This document shows positions 49,267-62,700 of a stretch of DNA of 64,000 bases, piece by piece. The position numbers were made by a program, and so were the translations under genes. Source of the DNA: Zeugodacus cucurbitae (lineage: Eukaryota; Arthropoda; Insecta; Diptera; Tephritidae). The first letter of the stretch is position 1. Every line of letters starts with the position of its first letter. The notes beneath the pieces were generated by a model, which had not been told where the DNA came from, made no database searches, and was given only the letters and a program-made list of their open reading frames with translations. The stretch covers positions 73,216,001 through 73,280,000 of the forward strand of contig NC_071671.1 of assembly GCF_028554725.1 (NCBI RefSeq), in the 5' to 3' direction.

Positions 49267-52200
49267 GTAATTTGAAATGTTTCTATATTAGTATTATTAA
49301 TATGCCAAATTATCAAAGAAATGATACATAAGCAGAAGGGAAAAGTTGAAAGGACGCCTGACAATATATGGTCTCACTTAAGCATAACATAGTCGTGGTT
49401 TTTAGTGCAAGACGATTAAGTCTGTTTTTTTAGCAAGAATGAGCTATGGTCTTAAAAATGAACATCTCTACTATTTTCTCTGCTCTAGGCTAAAGACAAT
49501 TCAAGCTCATAGTCACTTGTCCGCCTGAGCTACATATTGCCATAACTCAGCTAATTTGTCATACACCAAAAAGGAACGTGGAGAGTTTCAATATAGAAAG
49601 CATCAGAACAATGAGTTGCACATCAGCCTTTGTTATGGTTGGATGCATCATCATCATCACTGAAAGCCGCTTTTTGATAAGGTCTGTTTTTCGGTCTTCC
49701 TTTCAGCTTCGATAAAGGCTAAATTTTAAAGAAAGGATCACCTCCGCGGAATATCTGCCCATCAATCATATTTTATAAGGTTTCGTTTACCGGTCTGACG
49801 TTTGTTATCTTTAAACATGTTGGCATAAAAGACAGATCAGTTTTGCAAGTGAGCGCAACCGGATTGCCAAGACCACAAAACGTAAAACACACAATGTATT
49901 CAAAATTACTAAAAAGGCAATAATTAGGTTACAAAATAGGGGGAATAAGTGGCGCGTTCTATATCGTTATTATGTGGAGTGGCTGGTGCGGAATTAATAA
50001 ATATTAGGCAACCATATACCAAACAACAAATTTACTGTATTATGACTAAAGTGTCTCGATACTTTGTGTTTAATTTTTCGTTTAAAATTGCTAACATAAA
50101 GGATCTATAGGTAGACTAGCGACAACCATATGTCATGCCAAATTATCAAAGAAATTCTTCAAGTCTGCGAACGAATCTAACATTTTCTTCAGCTCTAACA
50201 TATTTTAAGAGCGCCAGAAGCTTTGATATTTATGAAAGCAACGTACTATATGTTTATATACATATATAAAGTATTTTGTTTAGTACATTCTTGCAAGTTA
50301 TTCATATAATTTTTTTAACATACCACATTACAGAGATCAAGGTTTATAAAAGACGCTGGGTCGTTTTATTCCTGTTTGTGTTTTACTCAGGAGCAAACGC
50401 CGCCCAATGGATCCAATACAGTATTATCAACAATATTATTGTTAAGTGAGTTTTTGCTTCTGTATTGTATACGAGTACATTGTAGATTAAGTGCGTACGT
50501 ACATATAATCCAAATGGATCTTAATAAATATTCGAAATATGTTTACAAAGATATATTAAGATATTGACAACATTCTATAGCATTTGTATCTACACATGCA
50601 GATATATGTATGTATAAACATATAAATTAAAGTATTTGTTACATACTTCTGTTGTTTTGATTTTTACTTTCAGATTTTATGGCATTAATGATAAATGGGT
50701 TGATTGGACTTCAATGATATACATGATAGTTTATATCCCCTTAATTTTCCCGGGAAGTTGGTTTCTTGACAAAATGGTAAGAGTAAACAATTATGTACAA
50801 TTTTTGAGAAAACACCAAAAAACAGATCATGTTTGTATATACATATATCCGTCAAAACTGAAACACGAAACTTAGCAAACTACTACCCCACAATTTGAAT
50901 TCAAATATTAACTCAAACATAAAATGATTATTGAATTTGGTCCGAAAAACCTTGAATAAAAACATGCATTCTAATACTCAGTGAAATTCAATTAAAGTCA
51001 CTGAAGTAATAAATATTTCCACTTCTTTGTCCATGATAAATGTTAACCAAAGGCCTGCCTATATTATGTTATATTAGTCCCAGAAAATATTTTTTGAAAA
51101 CTAAATGCCGTTAACATTATTTTCGGTGGAACTCGATATTTCTATTTTAAGGGTTATTTGTATTTTAGACAAAACAGCATGTATTGAAGAAAATGTTATA
51201 TAATTTGCTGTAATTGCTCCATTTACCTACTTAAGGAATGCAACTGTAAATGCTCTCTTGAAGCCAAAAATACATTTCCATTAATTAAATTTCATTGAGT
51301 GTACACGTATATCCAAGCGTAACCTTTGTTATTACTTTACGGTCGAAAAAATGTTGATAAAGCCAAAAATGTTATTAATATTATGAAAATAAATTATAAA
51401 ACAATTCTCTAAATGATTTTCATTTTTCATATACCAGTTGTACATGTGTGCATGTACATATACATATACGAGTATATACATATATAAATATTTTATTATA
51501 TATATATTCAAACAAATATCACGTATCATAATATCTTAAATTGTTTCTTTCAGGGACTGCGCATAACGGCGCTGGTGGGCATTGTTGGAACATGTGTCGG
51601 CTCATGGATTAAAGTGTTTTCTGTACAACCGGATCTCTTTTATGTTACATTTATTGGTCAGACTATTGTCGCTTTAGCCCAGGTTTGTATTAAGATGACA
51701 GAATATTGCCTTGGGATGTTTTATTCCAAACTCCATTAATTCCTTTATATCAATTTTCCATTCTTATTATGCTTACATAATTTATGATCTTCATTAAGAA
51801 ATTGTAAATTAAATATTACGACACGACAACGATTCTAATTTCCAATATTATTAGTGTTTTTATTGATATCATTAATTTGCTTACATTTTTTTTAATTCCT
51901 TTTGAAGGTGTGCATATTGTCTTTGCCAGCGCGTATTGCCGCCGTTTGGTTTGGGCCTCATCAAGTCTCATCGGCTTGTAGTGTGGGAGTATTTGGTAAT
52001 CAAGTAAGTTAAATATTTGTCTTAATTTTTGTGTGATTTAAAGCGTATTTTATTTTTATTTGTTGCCTTTGAAACTAGATATCGCCTATTTTCCAATACC
52101 AATCCAATTTAATAAAAAGCGAACATATACATACAAACATTCTCTAACGTATATGTCCACCTTTATTTTTATGTAATCTGTGCTTAAAATTTGTTGGTTT

Positions 52201-55200
52201 CCAATTTTGCTGTCATTTTCACAAGTTTAGTCTTATTTTTCCGCTTTTTGCCAGTGGGGCCAATTATTCCGTCCGTTAGCTTTTTTTGTAAAAACGATAA
52301 GTTGTTATGACGTAGCAGTCTATAAGCCCATGTACTCAACTGCATACCCGCACACATTCATTGTTCTTTTACTACTAGGTACTAGGTATGAAGCCACTTT
52401 GGAAAGCATCACAACGATGAGTTTTATACATATTAGAACGAACATACACATGTATGAAAATATTTTACAAGTAAATAAGTGGACATTGCACCTCCAAAGG
52501 AGCAAAAGGGTGCATGAACAAAATCTTGAACACTCGCATGGCCTTATACTGTTCTCAATGCTCTATACAGATATTCATATTTTGTGCAAAATACATACAA
52601 ATGTGAGCATTTGTTTGAAATTTGTCTTCATTTGAATTCATATTTTGTCTGCTTTATTCCTACATACATATAAAACAATCAATGCCACCGTCATTGGGGC
52701 ATTGCTAAGTACCCTACTGGGTAATACACTGGCGTAAAACTAGTTCGTGTTCATGCTCCTTTTCATAAGAACAATTTGAAGATTTAATATACATAACTCT
52801 TACACAATATGTGTCATATATTCGCTACTTAAAATATAAATATATATTTATCAGGTATAATTATAACTCATTGTGTTAATAAAATATACTTTCAACCCAT
52901 TTTCAACAAGGGCTAAGTTCGGGTGTAACCGACCATTTTATACTTTCGCATTTTACTAATCTATCTCTCTTAATAAAATGATAACACAATTTGATCAATA
53001 TATTCGGCATAAAGTCCAATTGTATATTAGGGCTAATATAATTCCTGAACCGGTTTCACTAATTTTCAATTTTAATTTTTCCGTAAGTGATGCCTTACCT
53101 TAAATATAGTATTTGTGTATAGTTTTATTCTGCTATCTTCATTGGTTCACATATCACGATGTCGAAAAAATATAACTTACCGAATTTCATTGAAATCAGT
53201 CGAGTAGTTTCTGAGATATGGTTTTTGACCCATAAGTGGGCGACGCCACGCCCATTTCCCAATTTTTTTAAATCTGAGTATAGCCTTTTTCTTCTGTGAA
53301 CTTTAGTGTTTCTTAAATAAAATTGGATATATTTATATAATATATATATAATCTGCCCCTCCCCAGAGTGATCCTCTGTACCAAATCTGACTTTCATAAT
53401 TTCATTTGTGGCACTTATAGGTTTTCGGTTTTCGTCATCTTGTGGGTATGGCAATGGTCTGATTTCGCCCATTTTCAATAGTAACCCTAGTCTAGGTGCT
53501 AAATCAAGGTCACGGTTTAATAAACGTCATGATTAGTATTTGCGCATGTATGCATGAATATTTATAATTGTTACCGTATTTATTAATACTATTTTTGTTA
53601 ACTTGTTTTATCCATTTCCAGCTTGGTATTGCTGTTGGTTTTGTGCTACCTCCAATTTTAGTAGGGAATTCGGATGATAAAGAAGTAATCGGGAGTGATT
53701 TATTGTTTATGTTTTACTGTTTCGCTGGCTTTACAACCGTTTTAATGGTGTTGATGATATTTTGTAAGATAACTTGTATATACAAATATTTATTTATACA
53801 TTTTTTCATTTTAAATTGAAATGTTCATGCATTTATATTCGCTTTGTTTTTATTATACATACATTTATAATTTATTATATTACACTACTTAACTTTTTAA
53901 TTATGCAGTTTTTAAGGATAAGCCGCCGACGCCACCAAATCCAAAGCGATCTATAATTCCTGCAATTGGCACAGATTCTGAAGCATCATTTATGCAGTCA
54001 TTGAAGAGTTTAGCTCTTAATCGTAATTATATATTGCTCCTAATTTCTTACGGTATGAATGTCGGCGTTTTCTATGCGATATCAACATTGCTAAATCCAG
54101 TAAGTCCAAGTTTAATAACTTTTACAACAAGATATCCCCAGCAAGTACTCAAAATAAATTAATCGGAAGTCATAATAGCAGCATTGACCAAAATATTCCA
54201 ATCATGCTACACAAACCCTGATAGATAAATTGAACAAAAATGATATTGCGATTAACTCCTGCAATTATTCCTTTGCCTAAATTGCGGTGGTAGCGGAATA
54301 ATAAAGTAAATGTGGCATATAATTAATATAGGTTTCTGTGCTTAAATTCATATTATAAAATAATATTAGTAAGATCGATACATATAGAGAATAATTTTTG
54401 TAGTTTAGAACATACATGGACGTCAAAGATGTGTGTCTTGTTCCAAGTCTTTTTTATTAAAACTAAGTTAACTATCGAAAATATATTTCCGGTTTTTAAA
54501 TACCTTCACTTTTAATTACCCACCAACAGCACTATGCCACACAAGAATGACCAACTTATAAATTATAACAAGTACTTATTATTACTATAAATGGCTAAAT
54601 CATTAAAAAACACTTTTTACAGCAAAGGAGCAATCAATAATCAGTTTGATCAATTTGATTTGTGTATAAATTTTATTTTGGGACTATGAAAAATAATATA
54701 TATATTATATAATTATAAATTATTTGATGTTTAAAATATTTGCATATATATTCCTAGGTTGTGCTCAAATATTATCCGGGACATGAAATTGATACCGGTC
54801 GCATTGGTTTGTGTATTGTCCTTGCAGGCATGATCGGGTCTGTTGTAAGCGGTGTTGTTCTGGACCAAATGCGCAAATTTAAGTAAGTTCAACATTTTCT
54901 TAATGTAAATAATTCTTTATCATATGGCCGGCAATATTATGAGTGTGCTGTGGCATCTAGAAAAAATATTTAAAAAGACAACATACATACATATATGCTT
55001 GCACTTATATTCTGTCAAATAAGTACCTGGAAATTCTCATTTTAAATGGATAAAAATATTGAACAAAGAGCTTGTGTGAAATTTTGTGTTTCAAACGATA
55101 TTTGTTGTTCCAAAAAGTTGAAAATGTTGAGAAAAACATTTCGTGATTCAACCATATCGAAAACTCAAGTTTACGATTGGTATAAATCATTTAAAGAGGG

Positions 55201-56747
55201 GCATATAAAAATCGCAAAGCACACAAAAGGTTGACTTGTTCCTAATGACGCCGTAAACAAACTATGTGTCATAGCAATAAAAATTAACAAAATAGTGGCT
55301 GACAGTTGTGCCAACCTATGAAAAAAAAATTTAGAAATATTCTCAGCGGGAAAATTTAAAATGAGAATTTCCGGGATGTTTCGTACATCGATGCATATAT
55401 AAAATGTATTGAAGATAATAGAGAATAAAAATTTCTAGTTTTTTAAAAACAATTTACAACAAAATGACGGGTTTTGTGTCCGTAAATTCCGTAATTTTTT
55501 ACAAACCGATTTTTTGCAAAATAATAGTTCATATAATATTTAAATTATTTTATGCAAAGTATTTGATGGCCCTGAATTTATTTTTATAGAGAAACTACAT
55601 TGGCTGTCTATGCCTTCTCAATGGTTGGCATGTGGATATTTACATTTACTTTAGATACGGGTCATATTGCTGTAGTCTATGGGACGGCTGGACTTTTGGG
55701 GTAAGTACACGCGATGACTATAATTCAATTTTTTTTTAATAATATACAGATAAGTAGAAAATTCATAATATAATATATAAGTATATAGAGAAAAGGCAGA
55801 TTCAAACATGAGATGCTACTATTTTTCAGTCTACATTAATGCAGTTGAGCGAACGTTAATTATTACAATATTTCAATATTCAGTTTTCTAATAAAGTGAG
55901 CAGATCAATAAAATTTGTTTCTTGCTTGTTTTAAAGCAAAAATATGCCTTAACTTCACAACTGCTTCCATTTCTTAGCCTACATACATATTTACACATAA
56001 ATTTATTTATAAACTTTTAACGGAAAATACATACATATGTAAATCCCAAACAGGTTCTAATTTTAGTGCAGTTCAACAAATTTGACAAGCAAAAAAATTG
56101 TGAAAAGATGTTAAAACGATATAATGACCAATCTAATGTCGATTTAAGGTTTGCTTTAGCTGAATATATCCTTATTCAATAATATCGCATAATTCCATTT
56201 TATTTAATAAAAAAATTATGTATATAATGCAGGTTGAAAGTATGGGATTATATAATATGAAAGTATGGAAGTAATAATTTTGTCATATGCCTAAATCATA
56301 TTTGAAAATTCAATTTCATAAATCAAAACCATTTTCTGCTTTATCTTGGTGTTATTAATGACGATGACGTATTATTTTTTTAGCTTTTTTATGACCGGTT
56401 ATTTACCTGTTGGCTTTGAATTCGCCGCAGAACTTACATATCCTGAACCAGAAGGCACGTCGTCGGGTTTGCTTAATGCAGCTGCCCAAGTATTTGGTAT
56501 TGGATTCACATCACTATATTCAGAATTATTCTATACCTACGGAGATATACCAGCCGATATTATTATGTCTATTATGTTAGTGTTGGGCACATTAATTACA
56601 GGGTTTATAAAACCGGATTTGAGAAGACAAAACGCAAATCAGGAGATTGTGGCGCATGAACTCACAGTTTCTACAGGATCCGTTCAAGTGCCGGCCTCAG
56701 GCGTTGCCATCATCTCATCTGAGAAGCTGAAGAACATTAATACGTAG
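49176..56747 (+). CDS. FLVCR: FLVCR-family major-facilitator transporter (complete, 10 exons)
   Basis: Exons 49176-49266, 50334-50445, 50674-50776, 51554-51682, 51908-52003, 53622-53763, 53909-54099, 54758-54882, 55590-55700 and 56384-56747 all join in phase and give 487 residues. After a ~30-residue polar N-terminus, VYKRRWVVLFLFVFYSGANA begins the first membrane helix. The loop between helices 2 and 3 carries the major-facilitator signature DKMGLR, split by an intron. Further family-like stretches are VWFGPHQVSSACSVGVFGNQ, the cytoplasmic KDKPPTPPNPK loop, and YPEPEGTSSGLLNAAAQVFG near the end; about 12 helices in total. Animal FLVCR proteins are membrane exporters/importers linked to heme and choline; which substrate applies here is not shown. 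The start ATG lies 8 bases after an acceptor, so a non-coding leader exon is likely. Confidence 0.9.
52004..53621 (+). other. FLVCR intron 5 with a repeat A insertion
   Basis: The largest intron of the gene. About 52907-53500 is forward repeat A (caagggctaagttcgggtgt, then gtttttgacccataagtggg, ccacgcccattt). The rest is AT-rich with no exon. Confidence 0.65.
55018..55386 (+). mobile_element. mariner-derived miniature element in FLVCR intron
   Basis: Inverted ends share CCTGGAAATTCTCATTTTAAA, with small differences. The plus frame from 55046 reads MDKNIEQRACVKFCVSND, then SKTQVYDWYKSFKEG, matching the N-terminal helix-turn-helix of mariner transposases, and stops at codon 63. Almost all of the catalytic domain is missing, so it is a deletion derivative. 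It sits in the intron between exons ending 54882 and starting 55590. Confidence 0.8.
56384..56747 (+). CDS. FLVCR: FLVCR-family gene, last exon
   Basis: Acceptor TTTTTTTAG, phase 2. Encodes the last membrane helices (MTGYLPVGFEFAAELTYPEP, IMSIMLVLGTLITGFIKPDL) and a ~45-residue cytoplasmic tail ending KLKNINT and TAG. This tail is the most variable part in the family. Confidence 0.9.
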
Positions 56748-57253
56748 AAATTATATGATGTGTTCGTCTTTTAAAAAGATAACATTTATTGTGAAATATA
56801 ATTGAAATATTGTGTCATTTCCATATGCAGGAGGTGTGTGTACTGGAATATAGCCATGTAAAATGTACATATTAATACATATGTAAGTGTTAAATTAGTT
56901 TTACATATGAAAAACTGCATACAGTTTTACATACAAAAAAATTAAATATTGGTTGATAAACTACCTGAAGTTTTTATTCTCTACTCAGTGGGTCTCCCAA
57001 AGGACTAGGTGCGTCGTCCGACATGCACTATACCTAAGCATTCCCAAAATATGTCAGTACAAACGATACTGTAAAATTAGGTACGTATGTATATATGCAT
57101 ATAAATAGTATTCAATTTTAATGAAAATACACAGTTTAAATATTACTTCTATGGTAATTGTTTTAAACTGAAATAAAGTACTTTCATATTTGTAGGAATA
57201 CATTGAGAAATGTAGGTTTGGAATTCGAATTTACAGCCAAGTTATTTTATTTT
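56748..57253 (+). other. FLVCR 3' flank
   Basis: Probable 3' untranslated region and end. Candidate AATAAA at about 57172, with ATTAAA-type sequences near 56940. No gene. Confidence 0.45.
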
Positions 57254-57420
57254 AAAATTAAGCCAAAGAAATACATATGGGAAAAACTTAAAATTCCTTC
57301 AAAAAAGTATTTAACCGAGTTATTCAAACCACTCTTAAAATTAAGCCAAAGAAATACATATGGGAAAAACTTAAAATTCCTTCAAAAAAGTATTTAACCG
57401 AGATATTTCAAACCACTCTT
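57254..57420. repeat. tandem duplication, 83-base unit
   Basis: Two adjacent copies (57254-57336, 57337-57420) of a block containing aaaattaagccaaagaaata and ccttcaaaaaagtatttaac. They are almost identical, differing near tattcaaacc/atatttcaaacc, so the duplication is recent. Non-coding. Confidence 0.85.
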
Positions 57421-57714
57421 TATTTACCCAAACAATATAGATATAGATCGATAGACAGAGTACATCTGTTCTCAACGGATGTCCAGTAATTCTTATATTA
57501 AATATATATATGCACATATATTAGTCTAAAAAATATTAGTTCAATTCCAAAAAATTTCAAAGATCCGCTTCAAGTGAAAACTTCTACAAATAAATCAAAA
57601 AAAAAAATATATATAAATATATTTCAACGTATCGAAACCCAAAACTGGAGTTGATCAGTTGCTTAAAATAATTTTTGTTGATGTTAACTCAAATTAAAAA
57701 CTGATATCAGAACT

Positions 57715-58492
57715 TATATATAAGCATAATACGCTTCTGTACCAAAAATGGGTAAAATCGGATAATTACTTCCCCTAGCTCCCACAGACCTAGTATGATT
57801 TTCATACTTCCTTCACATACTTCAAAATTAGTTTGCAGAAGATACAATTATCTGTTATCCAAGAGTATCAGCGAAATGTTGTCCGTATGACATTGTTTGA
57901 CACCATGCACTAAACCATATATATTGCACTTAATCATTGAATCCGTTTCGATAGAAAAATTTTACCTGTAATTATAATATATTAACATTTATCGGCGGGA
58001 CCCCAATTTTTAAAAATATTTCTTTTTTCTCTATTAATTATTTCATTCGTTTCTTTTTACTGCAATGCATGAAAAATAAAACTCATGCACAATTTGACAA
58101 CTCATGCGCATGAAATAGGTCTGTTATGCATTTATGAATCAATACTTTTTTATCAATACTTTGCCTAAAATAATACATTGGCGTTTGCGAATATTGTACA
58201 TTGTATGTATGCATTGCATATTGCGTTTACGAAAGCAGCCTAATTGTTTCATAAATCTTCCAAATGGTTTACTTCTTTTAAATTTCCGCAACTCACTTAT
58301 CAACTGATAGAATTCGGCCAAAATTTTCGATTTTGCGGATTCAATGATTTCGTAATTATCGACATCTATTAGCCGCGGAATGTATTTTTTCGAGTCAAGT
58401 TCAGTCAGTTCAATGTAAATTTTATTTTCGATGCGGTTTCAATGATTCCGGCGTAAAATTTTTCGATCGAATCGAAACGTATTCAATGATTA
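57715..58492. mobile_element. repeat A fragment followed by an inverted-repeat element
   Basis: Bases about 57715-57915 match reverse repeat A (gtaccaaaaatgggtaaaat, cccctagctcccacagacc). Bases 57931-58492 form a separate element: TAATCATTGAATCCGTTTCG at the left is the inverse of the right end CGAAACGTATTCAATGATTA, and the similarity continues into gaaaaattttac. No transposase is visible. Confidence 0.65.
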
Positions 58493-59296
58493 GGCCCAAT
58501 AACAATGAATAAGTTTTAAATATCTTTATGCCCATTATCAAAATATTTTTTATTTAGTACGTTCAAATTGGCATGCGTTATTGTTACAAAAACAAAACTT
58601 AAATAAAAATTATTATTTTCATAAACTTACATTTTATTAATATGATTTATATAAGTTAATGTTAGTTACACACATAGCGACATAGGTAACTAAAAATAGT
58701 ACGATTAAATGATTATTAAATTAAACGATTTAGAACATCAATCGAGAAAACTATAAAAATAAATTTAGTTATTTATTAAATTATAGATTTGTAAAAATAT
58801 TTAGAAACAATTTTTTCTCAAATTTTTAAGTAAGTTCTACGCAATTGCAAAATAGAAATTATCTTTATACAAAATGAAAACAAGATAATATATAGTCATA
58901 ATATACCATACTATTTGTCTACTGAAACAGTACAGCACATAACTGAATTATTTGAAATAAAAGCGTTAATAGCTTAAAGTCGTAAGCAAAATTTTGAAAT
59001 CGAAAGGGATGGCAAAAATTGGTATACCACAAAATTCCTTCGACAAAGCGAAATAAAATGTGAATTGTGGATAAAGATTGCTGACTCTTGTAAGAAAAAT
59101 AAATCATTATTGTAGCACTGGTATTACTAATTTAAATCTGATTATTTACATTCAATTTTGATCAAACACTTCATAGTTCAGTTAGACAAAATGAATAAAA
59201 CTAAATATTTTAATGAAAAACCTAATATCCCCAAAATATATATGCCAATAAAAATATATTTCTCGTAATTTGAAGTCAAGAAATGCTAGTTGATAA
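58493..59296. other. 3' region between convergent genes
   Basis: Probable 3' untranslated region of scra (minus strand), AT-rich. A minus-strand AATAAA-type signal is present near 58784. No exon or element seen. Confidence 0.45.
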
Positions 59297-59764
59297 TCAT
59301 TGCGGCGGTCCCCAAGCTCGCAACAATAGTAAGACTTTATTGAAATAAGCACACCATAGCTCTCGCTCTTCTTTTGTATCAGCTGAAAGGAGGTATCTCA
59401 CAATTGTATTGCGTCCATTTGGTACAATAATAAGTGACTCAACGTCGGTTTCTTTTGCGGGTCGTTCAAATTCAAGCAACATTGTGTTAAGACGGGCACA
59501 TATGTCACGTGGTGCTACGGTTACTTTTTGTGTATGACAAGCATACAAATCGATGGTGCCGATAGGCGTTTTTTTACGCTCATCATCCGGATACTTCCAA
59601 TAATTAAGTACACTACCATTCAAATAACACCAACGTCGATGCCAAGCTCCGAAACCAGAGATATCTTCAAACATTGTTAGAAAACCGCGATGTTCCACCA
59701 AAACAGATAATTCACAATTAGCTTTCATATGAACAACTCCTTCCAATGGGCTTACACCAAGAAC
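59297..59764 (-). CDS. scra: anillin C-terminal PH-domain exon
   Basis: Encodes VLGVSPLEGVVHMKANCELS, then a pleckstrin-homology domain (HRGFLTMFEDISGFGAWHRR, WCYLNGSVLNYWKYPDDE, ending KEERELWCAYFNKVLLLL) and the stop after AWGPPQ. In known anillins this domain recruits septins and binds phosphoinositides. Confidence 0.93.
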   Translation of the reverse strand, partial: VLGVSPLEGVVHMKANCELSVLVEHRGFLTMFEDISGFGAWHRRWCYLNGSVLNYWKYPDDERKKTPIGTIDLYACHTQKVTVAPRDICARLNTMLLEFERPAKETDVESLIIVPNGRNTIVRYLLSADTKEERELWCAYFNKVLLLLRAWGPPQ

Positions 59765-62700
59765 CTTTAATGGAAACGTAAAAAAAAATCAGGAAAAAAA
59801 TATAAAAATAAGTCATACCTGTGTTAACGTCCACGAGGTACGTTGTATCTCACGTAAAGAAAAAATAGCAAAACCATATTGCACCAGTGCCGGCGTGCGT
59901 ACGACGTTTGGTCCCGCTGGGCTTTGTACTGGGGGCATAACTAAACGATTTTCACTGCTCTTTTTTTTAGGTGTTTTTATGCCGCACTTTTTATTCAAAT
60001 TAATATGATATTTTACCTCGTGAGGCAAAACTTCTCGCTGAGCCGTCATGCCGTAAATTTCTAGGGTAATCTAGATGTTGATATAACAAGATCATGGAAA
60101 ATTTTCATTTACAAATAACCACCATACAACATACCCTAAAATCTGCATACACGTTATTCATTGTCAAAACATCGGGAAATTTTACGGCTAGGAGGCCAGG
60201 AAGTGTAGGTACTGTCTTGGTCGCCAAAACATATTCATTGTATTTTAGCAAACAAACTAAATGATGACCGGAAATTGTGTCTGCAGCAAGTTTGCGTATA
60301 TAGTCTTGTCGCAATGGTATTGTTATTTCTTTAACAGTAAGGCGTCCTTTATCTCGCAATGAACCTACTGGTCGCAAACACTTTTCTACTCGTAAACGTT
60401 GTATTTCATCTAAACAAGCCTGACGTCGATGAGCTGTGAATATGGTTTTTTTTTTTGTTATTTTTAAAAACTTCGAACTACGAATAAAAACGGCCACTGA
60501 ATGTTAAGTCATCAATAAGTCAATATCATTTTGGGAATATAGGCAGCCGATGCAACAACAATAACTAACTTACTTGCTACAAGCAAATGTCGCTCGCCCT
60601 CAACCGACTCGGTCGAACCCGAAAATTCAATGGTAGCAGCACATAAGTTCAGCGCTTGACTGGTTTGTGCAATCACCGTCTGCTGCTTACATACTTCGTC
60701 CAAGAGTTTCTTGATTTTTTCCTCAACTAAATGAGTATCATCTGTATCTATTTCGTCATCTAAACTGTTGACTTGTTTCTCAACTTCCTCCACAACGTAT
60801 GTATCATCGTTTTTGACTTCACGTTCATTCTTTTTATGCTCAATGTTCATTGGTGCTGAAGTAACATTGCTAATATCGGAGCGCAAGACCTTCCGTTCTT
60901 TACATACTTTACGTATTGGAGTAGAATTGGCACTCTTTAAAGAAAGTAAATCATTAGATCATCAATATATGATTTTTTTTTTGTTAGTTTTGATTATGCA
61001 AGGAAATACCAATTTTCTATAAAAATTAGTATACTTTGAATATGTTTACGTAATTATTGAAAATTAAGAGGAAAAATAATCACATTATCACTTTGTTGTC
61101 GTCTGTAAAAGCTGACTGTATGCACCAAGGTGACCATATTGTTGTCGTTTTCGCGATTAATACTCATTTCAGATTTCACCGGTTGTGTCATGTACGTGCA
61201 TGCAGTTGTTGAATTCGATATTGGTGATATCTTGTTTTCTTCTGTTATGATTTTACAATTTTTGTATTTTTTTGACGATTTGTGGAAAGAAAAGCTATTG
61301 GAAGCAGTTGTCCCTTTGTTCTAAATGATTAATAAACATTATTAATTACAAACATGAATTATTAATAAATACTTACTTCTTTTGATTGAAGATACATATT
61401 TTCAGAGTCGTACGTATTATCATCGCTGTCCTGTGTGACGTCGTCATTGCCATCTTCGACCAAAGCTTCATCCAAGTAATCGTTAATACCCAATGAGGTT
61501 TCAGAGGAATTCAACGAGCTATCTTCGCAGCCATAATATTCGTTATCAGCATAAGGTTCTTCCTATTTCATCGCATGAATTTTAATATGATAAACTTATA
61601 TAAAGGTTTCGGTTTCAATATTTGGTATGTACAAACCCCAATTCGTTTATCTCGCTGATGTTTTTGTCGGTGGTCGTCATTTTTTTGTACTGCATGCATT
61701 ATCTCACGTCCCAAACTGATGTTGCAGATGTCTATGCTGCTGTCATCTGCCTCCTCTGAATACATGTCACTACAAGCAATAACGTAATATTATGATTTGA
61801 AAAGAAATACAAAATTTCAATTGAACTACAATTTATTAGGGAACGGTTAAACTGAGACTATTTAGTATTAAGTTATGAACTAATCTATGTAAAGCTAAAG
61901 TTTTAATTTGAAGGTAGAGTATTATGCAAAAATTATGTTTATTCAATACACAACAAACATAGTAAACATGAATAAAGACGGTCAGCCCACCTTCCATCTC
62001 TTCCATCATTATTCATACTATCTAAATTGCCAGTTTCGCGTTCCTTAGTTGTCATCTGAGAATATTTATCTTGATTATTATGACCGGACATAGTTGCTGT
62101 AGTGGCACCACTGTCTCTATCCGATTCCGAAACCAAGTTTTTCGATTCCAAATCTGAAAGTACGGGATAAATACGATTTACATCAACCTCTTGTAGCGTT
62201 GTTATTATGGCCGATTTTCGTGCGCGTTTGCTTTCCTCTTTAGTAACCTCGCTAGCTGTGAATAAAATTAAAATATTTTATAGATATAAATAATATATAT
62301 CAATAAAAAAAACTGTTCTCACGAGAATGCCGTTTATTTTTCACTATCGAACTTTCTTTGGGCATCGGTGGTGGTGGTGGTGGCGATGGAAGATGTATCG
62401 GTGGTGTATATGCAGTATTATTTTTCGCATTAGGAACATCCAATAGTGGTCCTTTAACTACAAGTACTTCAGTTATGTTATCATTTATACATTTCTGTTT
62501 GTAAAAACGATTTGCAATAATTTGCATATCTTCATGACGTTGCTGTTGTATATCAGATTTGATTTTACTCTCAGCCATTGTGAATGTGCCTGAAGTAAGC
62601 GCAGCTACTTTTTCGCGTAATTTACTTGCACTGCTCGGTTTGGCAGATTTAAGATTCAAATTTCCATTTGGAAATAAGTTGTCGGAATTAGTTGCTGTAA

